Shown: positions 26,502 to 33,795 of the stretch, in pieces
How the letters are laid out: each line of letters begins with the position of its first letter
Numbering within the stretch: the first letter of the stretch is position 1
Source: UBA2862 sp045658005
Lineage (GTDB): Bacteria > Bacillota > Clostridia > Christensenellales > Aristaeellaceae
Direction: 5' to 3'
Length of the DNA: 64,000 nucleotides
NCBI GenBank assembly: GCA_045658005.1
Contig: JAZOUD010000079.1
Span: forward strand, 1-64,000
The notes under the pieces: model-generated
Databases searched by the model: none
The model's input: only the letters and a program-made list of their open reading frames with translations
Told to the model about the DNA's origin: nothing
Position numbers and translations under genes: made by a program

Positions 26502-26538
26502 AGCCCCGCAAATTGCGGGAAGATATGCTCACGGGGCT
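26502..26538 (+). promoter_or_regulatory. Leader with two mutually exclusive hairpins
   Basis: In the long leader, AGCCCCG (26502-26508) can pair with CGGGGCT (26532-26538). Alternatively CCCGCA (26505-26510) can pair with TGCGGG (26514-26519). The two pairings share bases and exclude each other, as in attenuators. CTTCTGACAGTTTT follows the longer hairpin. No known riboswitch class was recognised. Confidence 0.35.
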
Positions 26539-26615
26539 TCTGACAGTTTTGATCATACAGCCGGGAACAACGAGGCTGATGAAATATACACAAATCAGAA
26601 AGGAAGCTGTTAACA

Positions 26616-27098
26616 ATGGCAAGAACATGGGACGAGAGATTGGCAAGCCTCAGCGTTAAGCTGGACGAGCTGAGCAAGAAGGCGGCGGAGGCCTCGGAGG
26701 AGGCGAAGATCTATCGCGAGCAGCGCACCGAAGTGATCCAGGACCGCATCAACACCGCCAAGGGCAACGTCGCCGCAATGCAGGAGAACGCCCGCATGGC
26801 AGAGGAGGAGCGCGAGAGCAAGTTCCGCAGCGCGATGCTCAAGGCCCGCATGACCGTGAAGGCCAAGCATGAGGACCACATGGACGCCCGCGACAAGAAG
26901 CGCCTTGAGCGGTTCATCGACGAGGAGATCAATTACATTCTCGATTGCTACGACGCCGCCGCTTTCCTGATTGCGGATGCGGAGCTGTCGATCTATGAGG
27001 TGGCCGTCGCCCTGAAGACGTATGAGGAGCGCTTCGGCGGCGCGCCGGAGACCGTCGAGACGGCTCAGCCCGCTCAGACTGCCGAAGCAGAGAAATAA
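26616..27098 (+). CDS. Hypothetical coiled-coil protein
   Basis: A 160-residue, highly charged protein. Residues 5-110 are strongly predicted as coiled coil by composition (DELSKKAAEASEEAK, then AEEERESKFRSAMLKARM). A short helical end and an Ala/Gln/Glu tail follow. There is no signal peptide or membrane segment. The ATG at 26616 follows a GAAAGGAAG site. It is transcribed alone behind a ~220-base structured leader. I do not recognise the family; a cytoplasmic scaffolding role is possible but unsupported. Confidence 0.65.
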   Translation: MARTWDERLASLSVKLDELSKKAAEASEEAKIYREQRTEVIQDRINTAKGNVAAMQENARMAEEERESKFRSAMLKARMTVKAKHEDHMDARDKKRLERFIDEEINYILDCYDAAAFLIADAELSIYEVAVALKTYEERFGGAPETVETAQPAQTAEAEK

Positions 27099-27110
27099 GC
27101 TCACATCGAA

Positions 27111-27217
27111 GGACTGTCTCAAGACGATCATGGGGCGAGAAGGCGCTTTCTGCCGCTGTCTGCGCCGAGCAAGCGCCGCCGCGTTCGCCTTCACAGTGCA
27201 CGCGTTTTGGGACAGCC
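27111..27217. repeat. Imperfect inverted-repeat element after the coiled-coil gene
   Basis: GGACTGTCTCAAGACG (27111-27126) and CGTTTTGGGACAGCC (27203-27217) pair with two mismatches and one bulge. They enclose about 76 GC-rich bases. The ends resemble those of short degenerate insertion elements. It may also serve as a terminator, though no T-run follows. Confidence 0.4.
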
Positions 27218-27241
27218 TCCCGTAAGGGGCAATGTCATCAG

Positions 27242-27411
27242 CTTAAGGAACTACCGCACAATACGGCGGCACATCTGGCGGTGCCTTTTCAACCAGTCAT
27301 CTCTTGCAGATTTTTTGATATACCGCCAGTAAACCTTCAAAATCTGCAAGAGCGCCTGACGAAAAATTCACTCGCCAGCTGACCACCTTAATTGCGCGGT
27401 ATTTCCTTAAG
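27242..27411. mobile_element. 170-bp MITE-like element with 22-bp terminal inverted repeats
   Basis: The left end 27242-27263 (CTTAAGGAACTACCGC, then ACAATA) and the right end 27390-27411 match as inverted repeats in 19 of 22 positions. Inside, CTCTTGCAGATTTT (27301-27314) pairs perfectly with 27339-27352, and CTGGCG/CGCCAG pair between, so the whole can fold as one long hairpin. The left end recurs almost exactly at 36237-36257. No coding capacity was seen. The rest of the 505-base gap (27099-27603) holds only the preceding inverted repeat. Confidence 0.6.
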
Positions 27412-27603
27412 GATTCACTTCACGGCAATCTCAACCACGTTTGACGGCTGGGCGATTGATAGAGGCCGCTGCGGAGGCGATAATTCGCGTTGTGAACGCC
27501 ATAAAACTTCTTCTTAAGCTGACGACATTGCCCTGCGGAAGGTTTTGCGTATGCGCGATGTGTTCCCATCGGCGCATGCAGCTATCGACAGGGAGGGATA
27601 AGT

Positions 27604-28152
27604 ATGCTCTTTCAAGAACTGGGAAAGCTGAAGCGGTCGTCGATCATGACGTCGATCATACTGATGGCGGTGGGGATATTGATGATCATCTGCCCGAAGC
27701 AGTATGTGAACGCGCTGGTGGCCACACTGGGCTACGGGGCGCTGGTCTTCGCGGTGGTCATGATACTGGACTTTATATCGGGTAAGAAGGCGCTGATGAA
27801 CTATATCTACTTCACCGGGGCGCTGATACTGGCGCTGCTGGGCATCGCCATCGTGGCCTTTGAGATGGACACCGTGCGGGTGATCGGGCTGATCTTCGGG
27901 GTGGTGCTGGTGGGAGACGGCATCGTGGGAATCGTCAACGCCTGGATGTACGCGAGGCGGGCCGGCCGGTCGGGCTGGTGGGTGCTGATCGTGTTGAACG
28001 CGCTGATGATACTGTGCGGGCTGATCGTGCTGGTGAATCCGTGGTGGAACGAGCCCACAATGCTGTTTGACGTGATCGGGGGCATGCTGCTGTTCTCGTC
28101 GGTCGTGAGCATCACACGGCTGTTCTACCTGTGGCCGATCAGGGAAGTGTAA
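27604..28152 (+). CDS. DUF308/HdeD-type small membrane protein
   Basis: A 182-residue protein with about six hydrophobic helices arranged in pairs, as in DUF308/HdeD proteins. Short basic loops (KLKRSS, YARRAGRSG) separate them. It starts at an ATG 3 bases after a GGGAGGGATAA site. It lies 14 bases upstream of the UbiB-like kinase gene and is probably co-transcribed with it. HdeD proteins are linked to envelope stress in some bacteria; the role here is unknown. Confidence 0.75.
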   Translation: MLFQELGKLKRSSIMTSIILMAVGILMIICPKQYVNALVATLGYGALVFAVVMILDFISGKKALMNYIYFTGALILALLGIAIVAFEMDTVRVIGLIFGVVLVGDGIVGIVNAWMYARRAGRSGWWVLIVLNALMILCGLIVLVNPWWNEPTMLFDVIGGMLLFSSVVSITRLFYLWPIREV

Positions 28153-28166
28153 GGAGGGCGTAAGCG

Positions 28167-30290
28167 ATGGAGAACAACAGGGACAGGGAAATGAACGGCG
28201 CGCCGCTGGAGGACGCGCTGGAAAACGTGCTTGAGGAACAGGCAGTTCAGCCGGACGAAGCGACCCTGGATGGGGCGGAATCGGGCAAGCCGGATGAGAT
28301 AATAGATACGCTGGACGTCGAAGCGTCGCAGGAAGCGGAATCGGCAGAGGAAGCTGATGCCGTCGAGCCGGCGGTGAGCGAGGTAGAGGCACTCAGGGCA
28401 GAGCTGGCCCGGGCGGAGCAGGCTTTGCGGGAAGCCCGGGCAGAGGTAGAGACGGGCAAAAAGCGGGCGTTCGCGACGCCGAAGGAAATCGCGGAGGCAA
28501 AAAAGACGCTGGCGAACCAGAGGAAGCAGATCAAAGAGGCCGAGCGACGGGAAAAGCGTCAGAAGCGCCAGATAGCGGCGGCGAAGAACAAGGATGAGCT
28601 TGCTCAGGAGCTGGAGCGCCGCCTTGCGGCGCTCCAGCACACGAAGGCGGAGATGGGCGAAAAGCTTAAGGGCATGCTGTCGAGCGAGCTGAAGGCGATG
28701 GAGAAGTACAAAAAGACCCGCGCCGCCGAGATCATGGCCGTGTTCGCCAAGCATAATTTCTATGCCAACGGCTTTACGCCCGTGGAACTGCGCACGACCC
28801 TGGAGGACCTGGGGCCGACCTATGTGAAGATCGGTCAGATCATGTCCAGCCGTGTGGACATGCTGCCGGAGAGCTACTGCAAGGAGCTGGAGAAGCTGCG
28901 GCAGAACGTGAAGGAGCTGGACCCGGAGATCGCCCGCGCGGTGATCGAGCAGGAGACGGGGAAGAAGATCGACGAGATCTTCCTGGAATTCCGCGACAAG
29001 CCGCTGGGCTCAGCCTCCATCGGTCAGGCGCACTACGCGGTGCTGAAGGACGGCACGAAGGTGGTCACGAAGGTTCAGCGGCCGCTGATTGCCGAGATGA
29101 TGCGGGAGGATTTCGTGCTGCTGAAGAAGCTGGCGGGCATGGTGAATGTCGTCAACGAGGCGGATTCGGACGGCGAGCAAATGATCGACCTGCTGTCGGT
29201 GATCGAAGAGCTGGAAAAGGTGGAGGACGAGGAGTTGGACTTCCGCGTGGAGGCGGAGAACACCAAGTTCTTCAAGGAGAACTGCATCGACGACGAGGAG
29301 AAGATCACCTGCCCGACGGTGATCGACGAGCTGACGACGGAGCGACTGTTCACGATGACGTTTGTGGACGGCTATTCCATCGCCAAGCGGGACCGGCTGA
29401 TCGAGGAGGGGTATGACCCGGAGCAGATCGGCTCGGTGATCCTGGACAACTACATCCACCAGGTGCTGGACGTGGGCACGTTCCATGGCGACCCGCACCA
29501 GGGCAACATCATGATCAGCCACGGCAAGCCGGTTTGGATCGACTTCGGCATGATCGGGCGGATCACGGACCAGGACGTGAATATCATCCAGTCGCTGATC
29601 ATGTCGCTGATCGAGCGGGACCTGGACGCGCTGGTGAACGCGATCATGTCCATGGGCGCGACGTCGCCGAAGACCGACCGCAACAAACTGATCCAGGACG
29701 CGGACATGATGTTCGACAAGTACATGAACGTGACGAATCTGGACGAGCTGGACCTGGCGTCGCTGCTGACGGAGATCACGGACCTGGCGTCGAAGCACCA
29801 CATCTCGCTGCCGGGGAAGTATACGATGCTGGTGCGGTCCATCGCGACGATCGAGGGCGTGATCGAGCAGCTGTGCCCGGAGCTGAACCTGTTCCAGCAG
29901 ATCACGGACAGGATCATGGAGCGGATGCGCAAGAGCTTCAACATCGAGCAGGAGCTGATCTCGGCGGGCAAGGACGTGCTGGAGCTGGGCAAGAAGGTGC
30001 AGAAGATGCCAGGCCTGGCCTACGACGCGCTGAACAACGCGGTGAAGGGGCGCCTGAAGCTGAACTTCGAGCTGACGGGCTACGAGGAGATATTAAAGAG
30101 CCTGGGGGACACGGCGAAGAGCATCGTGCTGGCGCTGTTTGCGTGCGTGCTGTTCATAGGCTCGGCGATACTATCGACGGCGGACATCAATCCCAAGACG
30201 CCGGACGGGCAGCCCCTTGTGGCGGCGGCAGGCCTTGTATTCTCCGTCGCGCTGGCGATCTACACCGTGAAGCGCATGTCAAAGAAATAG
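28167..30290 (+). CDS. UbiB/AarF (ABC1) family atypical kinase with acidic coiled-coil N-terminus
   Basis: A 707-residue protein. Residues 1-80 are acidic and 80-185 a charged coiled coil, an extension ahead of the ABC1 domain. The kinase core starts near 200: KxGQ motif (TYVKIGQIMSSR), Ala-rich nucleotide loop GSASIGQAH, ERLFTMTFVDG, catalytic HGDPHQGN, metal-binding IDFGMIG. Two helices lie at the C-terminus (about 655-705). The family affects ubiquinone or lipid biology in other organisms. This Clostridia probably lacks ubiquinone, so a lipid-related role is likelier (inference). GGAGGG precedes the ATG; it follows the DUF308 gene by 14 bases. Confidence 0.88.
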   Translation: MENNRDREMNGAPLEDALENVLEEQAVQPDEATLDGAESGKPDEIIDTLDVEASQEAESAEEADAVEPAVSEVEALRAELARAEQALREARAEVETGKKRAFATPKEIAEAKKTLANQRKQIKEAERREKRQKRQIAAAKNKDELAQELERRLAALQHTKAEMGEKLKGMLSSELKAMEKYKKTRAAEIMAVFAKHNFYANGFTPVELRTTLEDLGPTYVKIGQIMSSRVDMLPESYCKELEKLRQNVKELDPEIARAVIEQETGKKIDEIFLEFRDKPLGSASIGQAHYAVLKDGTKVVTKVQRPLIAEMMREDFVLLKKLAGMVNVVNEADSDGEQMIDLLSVIEELEKVEDEELDFRVEAENTKFFKENCIDDEEKITCPTVIDELTTERLFTMTFVDGYSIAKRDRLIEEGYDPEQIGSVILDNYIHQVLDVGTFHGDPHQGNIMISHGKPVWIDFGMIGRITDQDVNIIQSLIMSLIERDLDALVNAIMSMGATSPKTDRNKLIQDADMMFDKYMNVTNLDELDLASLLTEITDLASKHHISLPGKYTMLVRSIATIEGVIEQLCPELNLFQQITDRIMERMRKSFNIEQELISAGKDVLELGKKVQKMPGLAYDALNNAVKGRLKLNFELTGYEEILKSLGDTAKSIVLALFACVLFIGSAILSTADINPKTPDGQPLVAAAGLVFSVALAIYTVKRMSKK

Positions 30291-30473
30291 AAACGTCATT
30301 CTGGGGGGGCGGAGCTATCCGTCGCCTCCCTGGCCGTTATGCGCACGATGGGCCGCGTGCTGCGAAAAAACGGATGGACCCCTTCGCTCGCAGGCTTGTG
30401 AGAACAGCCACCGGCGGGTTTCGGAGCGCCTGCGTGCGGTGGATTCGCTGACCTTTTGACGGGGGATGGGGCA

Positions 30474-31496
30474 ATGGGCATTTTCTCCGAAATATCGAAA
30501 ATCGAGAAGCTGCGTGATGCCAGGATGGAAGCGGGCAGGTCGGGCGAGGCCCAGCCCGGAGGCGTCAAGCCCTGGGTTCGAGGCGGATTTTGGCTGATCT
30601 GTGGTCTGGCGGCATGCAGTCTGGTTCTGCTCAGGCTGTTCAGCAACGGCAGTATGCCACCCAACTGGGCGTTCAGCGTGGGCGTGGAGTCCTTCAGCAT
30701 CATGGTCAGCGCGATCATCTATTATTCCTACATGCAGGACCCCGACAGCTCTGAGGCCCACACGGCGCTCTTTGCCCAGCTGCTGGTGGCCGATACGGTG
30801 GGCCTGTTTTTGGATGAGGTTGCCTGGCTGGTGCAGGGGCGGGCGGGCCTTGCGGCGGTGAATGTCATCGCCAACGCGCTGCTCTTTCTGGACAACTGCT
30901 TCATCGTGATCCTGTTCTGGAGATACGGGGCTTTTATGCTGAAGATCCCGGAAAAGACGGCGCACACGGTGAACCGCATACTGTCCTGACTGTCCATACT
31001 GATCGAAGCGGTGCTGCTGTCAGTCCTGCTGGCGCTGCTGATCGCGGACGTGTCCGACAAGGGGGTGCCTGCCGCGCTGATGATGATGTCTGCGAAGGTA
31101 CTCATCCACTATCGCGCCTGCCAGGGCGGCACGCCGGCCCGGATCATGGAGGATGTCAATAAAGAGCTGTGCGACAAGAATGAATCCGGCATGTTTGTGA
31201 CGGTGTGGATGGGCATACTGGATATCCGTGACGGCGCGATGACCTGCGTCAACGCCGGTCACGAATATCCGCTCGTAAAGCGTGCCGGCGGCGCGCCGCA
31301 GATGTACGGCAGCTATCAGTGGTCCATGGAGGATTACCGCAAGCAGCTCAGGCAGTATCGGGAACAGAACGCCGAAGGCAGCCAGGAGGCCTGGGACGAG
31401 CTGGAAAAGTCGGTCGTGTCCCGGGTGGCGGACGACGTGAAGGTGAGCATCCTGGGCCGGACGGTGGAAATGACCATCGAGAAGCGGATGGCGTGA
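30474..31496 (+). pseudogene. Decayed RsbU-like (PP2C) membrane phosphatase
   Basis: Two pieces in the same frame are separated by TGA at 30987-30989. The first (30474-30986) encodes four to five membrane helices and ends NRILS. The second encodes part of a SpoIIE/RsbU PP2C domain: IADVSDKGVPAALMMMSAKV, then NKELCDKNESGMFVTVWMG, NAGHEYPLVKR. The phosphatase N-terminal half (including the first metal-binding Asp region) is missing. The usual TDGVTEA end is replaced by an unrelated charged tail (MYGSYQWSMEDYRKQ onwards). An internal deletion, a stop and a swapped C-terminus make it a likely pseudogene. It lies 183 bases after the UbiB gene. Confidence 0.7.
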
Positions 31497-31524
31497 AGGG
31501 ACGCGTGCAGTTATTGGCATAGTA

Positions 31525-31565
31525 ATTCCCCCTGTCGAACCGTGATGCGGTTCGACAGGGGGAAT
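31525..31565. terminator. 18-bp perfect hairpin
   Basis: ATTCCCCCTGTCGAACCG (31525-31542), loop TGATG, then the exact reverse complement (31548-31565). It follows the decayed phosphatase gene. Its symmetry allows it to act in both directions. No T-run follows. Confidence 0.65.
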
Positions 31566-31697
31566 ATCGTTAGCTTGTTCAATAACCGGGATGGCCCGGA
31601 AGCGTCAATTTCCACCAGGCGTCGGGCCGGAGCTTTGCGGATTCAGCTCCGACAGGGCGCCGCCTTCAGGCAGTGCGGTCCATCAAACCCCGGACTA

Positions 31698-32309
31698 TTA
31701 ATCGAACAGCTCGGCGTACAGCTGCAGCACCGTATCCTCGCTCAGGTTGACGAAGGGCCGGGAAATCCAGTACTTCTGGCACTTTTCCTTCACTTCCACC
31801 CAGATGACCTTGCGGTTATCGGCGGCGAAGCGACCGGTCAGCTTCAGGCACTTGCCCTTCTCGACGACGCCCTGGCTCTTCAGATGCAGGCTGGGGGTCT
31901 TGCGCAGGTTGGTGTGGCCGGTGACCTTGACGGTTCCATGCAGGGCCTTCTTGTCGGTCAGGATCTTGCCGGCCTTGAAGGACATTCCCTTGCCGCCCTT
32001 GGCCCAGACGACCAGGATGATGTCGGTGTCAGCGACCTTCAGGTCGCAGGCCTTGAACCACTTCTCGATGTTGGATACCCGGTTCACGCGCAGCTTCACA
32101 TAGTCGCCCTTCACGCAGCGCACCTCGGCGATGGAGCCCTTCAGCACGACGTTGTTGGTCTTCTTGCTCGACTTGGCAGCGTTGTAGGCGGCGGAATCGC
32201 GCTTGAATTCCACATACTGACCCTTCTCAAAATCACAGGCGGCCAATGCGGTGCCCGCCAGCGCCAGTACTACAGACAATACCAGCAGCATGGAAATCAG
32301 TTTCTTCAT
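31698..32309 (-). CDS. Secreted SH3-like-domain protein
   Basis: A 203-residue exported protein. The ATG at 32309 has a GAGGAGGGA site and opens with the signal peptide MKKLISMLLVLSVVLALAG (cleavage after TALA). Two beta-rich units follow: GQYVEFKRDSAAY...VKLRVNRV, and TNLRKTPSLHLKSQGVVEKG, an SH3b-like pattern. It contains several Cys (about residues 25, 65, 88, 152, 176). It may bind cell-wall or other polymers, which is inference. The ORF frame extends upstream to 32438, but those codons overlap the promoter region and are not used. Confidence 0.7.
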   Translation of the reverse strand: MKKLISMLLVLSVVLALAGTALAACDFEKGQYVEFKRDSAAYNAAKSSKKTNNVVLKGSIAEVRCVKGDYVKLRVNRVSNIEKWFKACDLKVADTDIILVVWAKGGKGMSFKAGKILTDKKALHGTVKVTGHTNLRKTPSLHLKSQGVVEKGKCLKLTGRFAADNRKVIWVEVKEKCQKYWISRPFVNLSEDTVLQLYAELFD

Positions 32310-32453
32310 TGGATGTCCCTCCTCGTAAAAATACTCTTCTGAGTTGTTGAACCCGGATGCACGGCCGGGAACGCGCATATCCGCTGTCTGCGCGACGGCC
32401 CTGCGCGAACTGACGCGAATGAGGCAAAAACCCATCACGTTTGTTACAAAATC

Positions 32454-32482
32454 ATTGTATCACTTTTTCTGATTTGTGTCAA
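32454..32482 (-). promoter_or_regulatory. Strong promoter of the SH3-like protein gene
   Basis: On the minus strand, TTGACA (32477-32482), a 17-base spacer and TACAAT (32454-32459). The leader is about 140 bases. Confidence 0.75.
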
Positions 32483-32659
32483 CTATAAATATTTATGCAA
32501 TCTTGGCCGCGGAATTCTCTGGAGAATCACACGCGCTTTAACTTGGTTTAAGGATCCCCTGCTATACTCTCGTCACAGCAGGCGAGAGCGCCTGAAATAC
32601 AGACGGGGTATCGTGCGGCGCAAGCGTAAGTCCGGATACTTCCGAGGAGGTAAAGGAAA

Positions 32660-33670
32660 ATGAAGCGTTTGTTTTGCATGGTGCTTGTGGTCGCGATGAT
32701 GGCGATGGGTATGGCGGCGCTGGCCGAGGGCGAAGGGCCGCGGGGCGGCTTCGGCGGCGGACCCAACGGCGAGCGCGGTGCGGGCGGCCCCAACGGCGGC
32801 GGCCGCATGGGCGGCGGACAGGCGGACAAGTCCTCTGACGCCCAGCTTCAGGCGATGATCGCCGAGGTCGCGCCGAAGTTCCAGCTGCTGGCCTATGAGG
32901 ACGCAGAAACCGGCACGACGCTGCAATACCAGCTGTATGTCCCGGAGAACTATGACGAGGCCCAGAGCTATCCGCTGATCCAGTTCATCCCGGATGCCAG
33001 TGTGGTGGGCAGGGACGCCGACTATGTGCTGACCCAGGGCTGGGGCGGCCTGATCTGGGCCACGGAGGAGGAGCAGGCCAAGCACCCTGCCTTCGTGGTG
33101 GTTCCGGTGTTCACCGAGACCGTGGTGGATGACGACTTCAACCACTCCGATCAGATCGAGGTGGCCGTGCGGCTGATCCAGTCGCTGGCGGAGGCATACA
33201 GCATCGACACCAACCGGCTTTACACCACGGGCCAGTCCATGGGCGGCATGACCTCGTTCTACCTCAATGCCACCTATCCCGACCTGTTCGCGGCCTCTCT
33301 GTTCGTGGGCAGCCAGTGGGACAACAGCATACTGAATGTGCTGGAGGACGACAGCTTCTTCTATGTCGTCGCGGCGGGCGACCCGAAGGCCTCCGCCGGG
33401 CAGGCCGGGTTGATCGAGGTCTTTGAAGCCGACGGCGCGGCCTACAGCCACAGCGAGTGGAGCGCCCAGTATGACGCCGACACCCAGAACGCCGCAGTCG
33501 CCAATATGCTGGCCGAGGGCAACAGCGCCAACTTCGTCACGTTTACGCTGGGCTCCACCACCACGGACGGCAGCACGGGCAACACCGGCGCGGGGGAGCA
33601 CATGACCTCCTTCGACTACGCCTACAAGCTGGAGGCCGTGCGGGACTGGCTGTTTGAACAGTCGAAGTGA
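32660..33670 (+). CDS. Secreted alpha/beta-hydrolase esterase
   Basis: A 336-residue exported enzyme related to feruloyl/PHB-depolymerase-type and predicted peptidase esterases. The signal peptide ends near MGMAALA. A Gly-rich low-complexity linker follows (about 25-55). The hydrolase domain is about 75-335, with nucleophile motif GQSMGG (Ser about 192). His is probably in GAGEHMTSF near 315, and an Asp in ADTQN or AAGDPKA. The ATG at 32660 has a GGAGGTAAAGG site. A strong terminator follows. The substrate is unknown; plant or glycan esters are plausible given the carbohydrate genes further along. Confidence 0.8.
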   Translation: MKRLFCMVLVVAMMAMGMAALAEGEGPRGGFGGGPNGERGAGGPNGGGRMGGGQADKSSDAQLQAMIAEVAPKFQLLAYEDAETGTTLQYQLYVPENYDEAQSYPLIQFIPDASVVGRDADYVLTQGWGGLIWATEEEQAKHPAFVVVPVFTETVVDDDFNHSDQIEVAVRLIQSLAEAYSIDTNRLYTTGQSMGGMTSFYLNATYPDLFAASLFVGSQWDNSILNVLEDDSFFYVVAAGDPKASAGQAGLIEVFEADGAAYSHSEWSAQYDADTQNAAVANMLAEGNSANFVTFTLGSTTTDGSTGNTGAGEHMTSFDYAYKLEAVRDWLFEQSK

Positions 33671-33703
33671 GCACTTGAACAGGAACCTGGTATAATCGTT
33701 TAT

Positions 33704-33734
33704 CCCCCTGAATTTTGGATTCAGGGGGCTTTTT
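33704..33734 (+). terminator. Rho-independent terminator of the esterase gene
   Basis: CCCCCTGAAT (33704-33713), loop TTTGG, ATTCAGGGGG (33719-33728), then CTTTTT. This is a textbook stem and T-run, 34 bases after the stop codon. Confidence 0.9.
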
Positions 33735-33795
33735 AACATAAATAACATAATATAATGCTACAATGCATCGTAACAGCTTTTCATGGGAGGTATGC

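Noticed and set aside
27441..27785. 114-residue frame overlapping the DUF308 gene start
   Set aside because: Different frame, no ribosome site, basic low-complexity sequence; the DUF308 product in the other frame has clear membrane helices and a good ribosome site.
30987..30989. TGA as a recoded sense codon (selenocysteine or altered code)
   Set aside because: Many intact genes here end at TGA, the surrounding phosphatase domain is also partly deleted, and no selenocysteine element was recognised.
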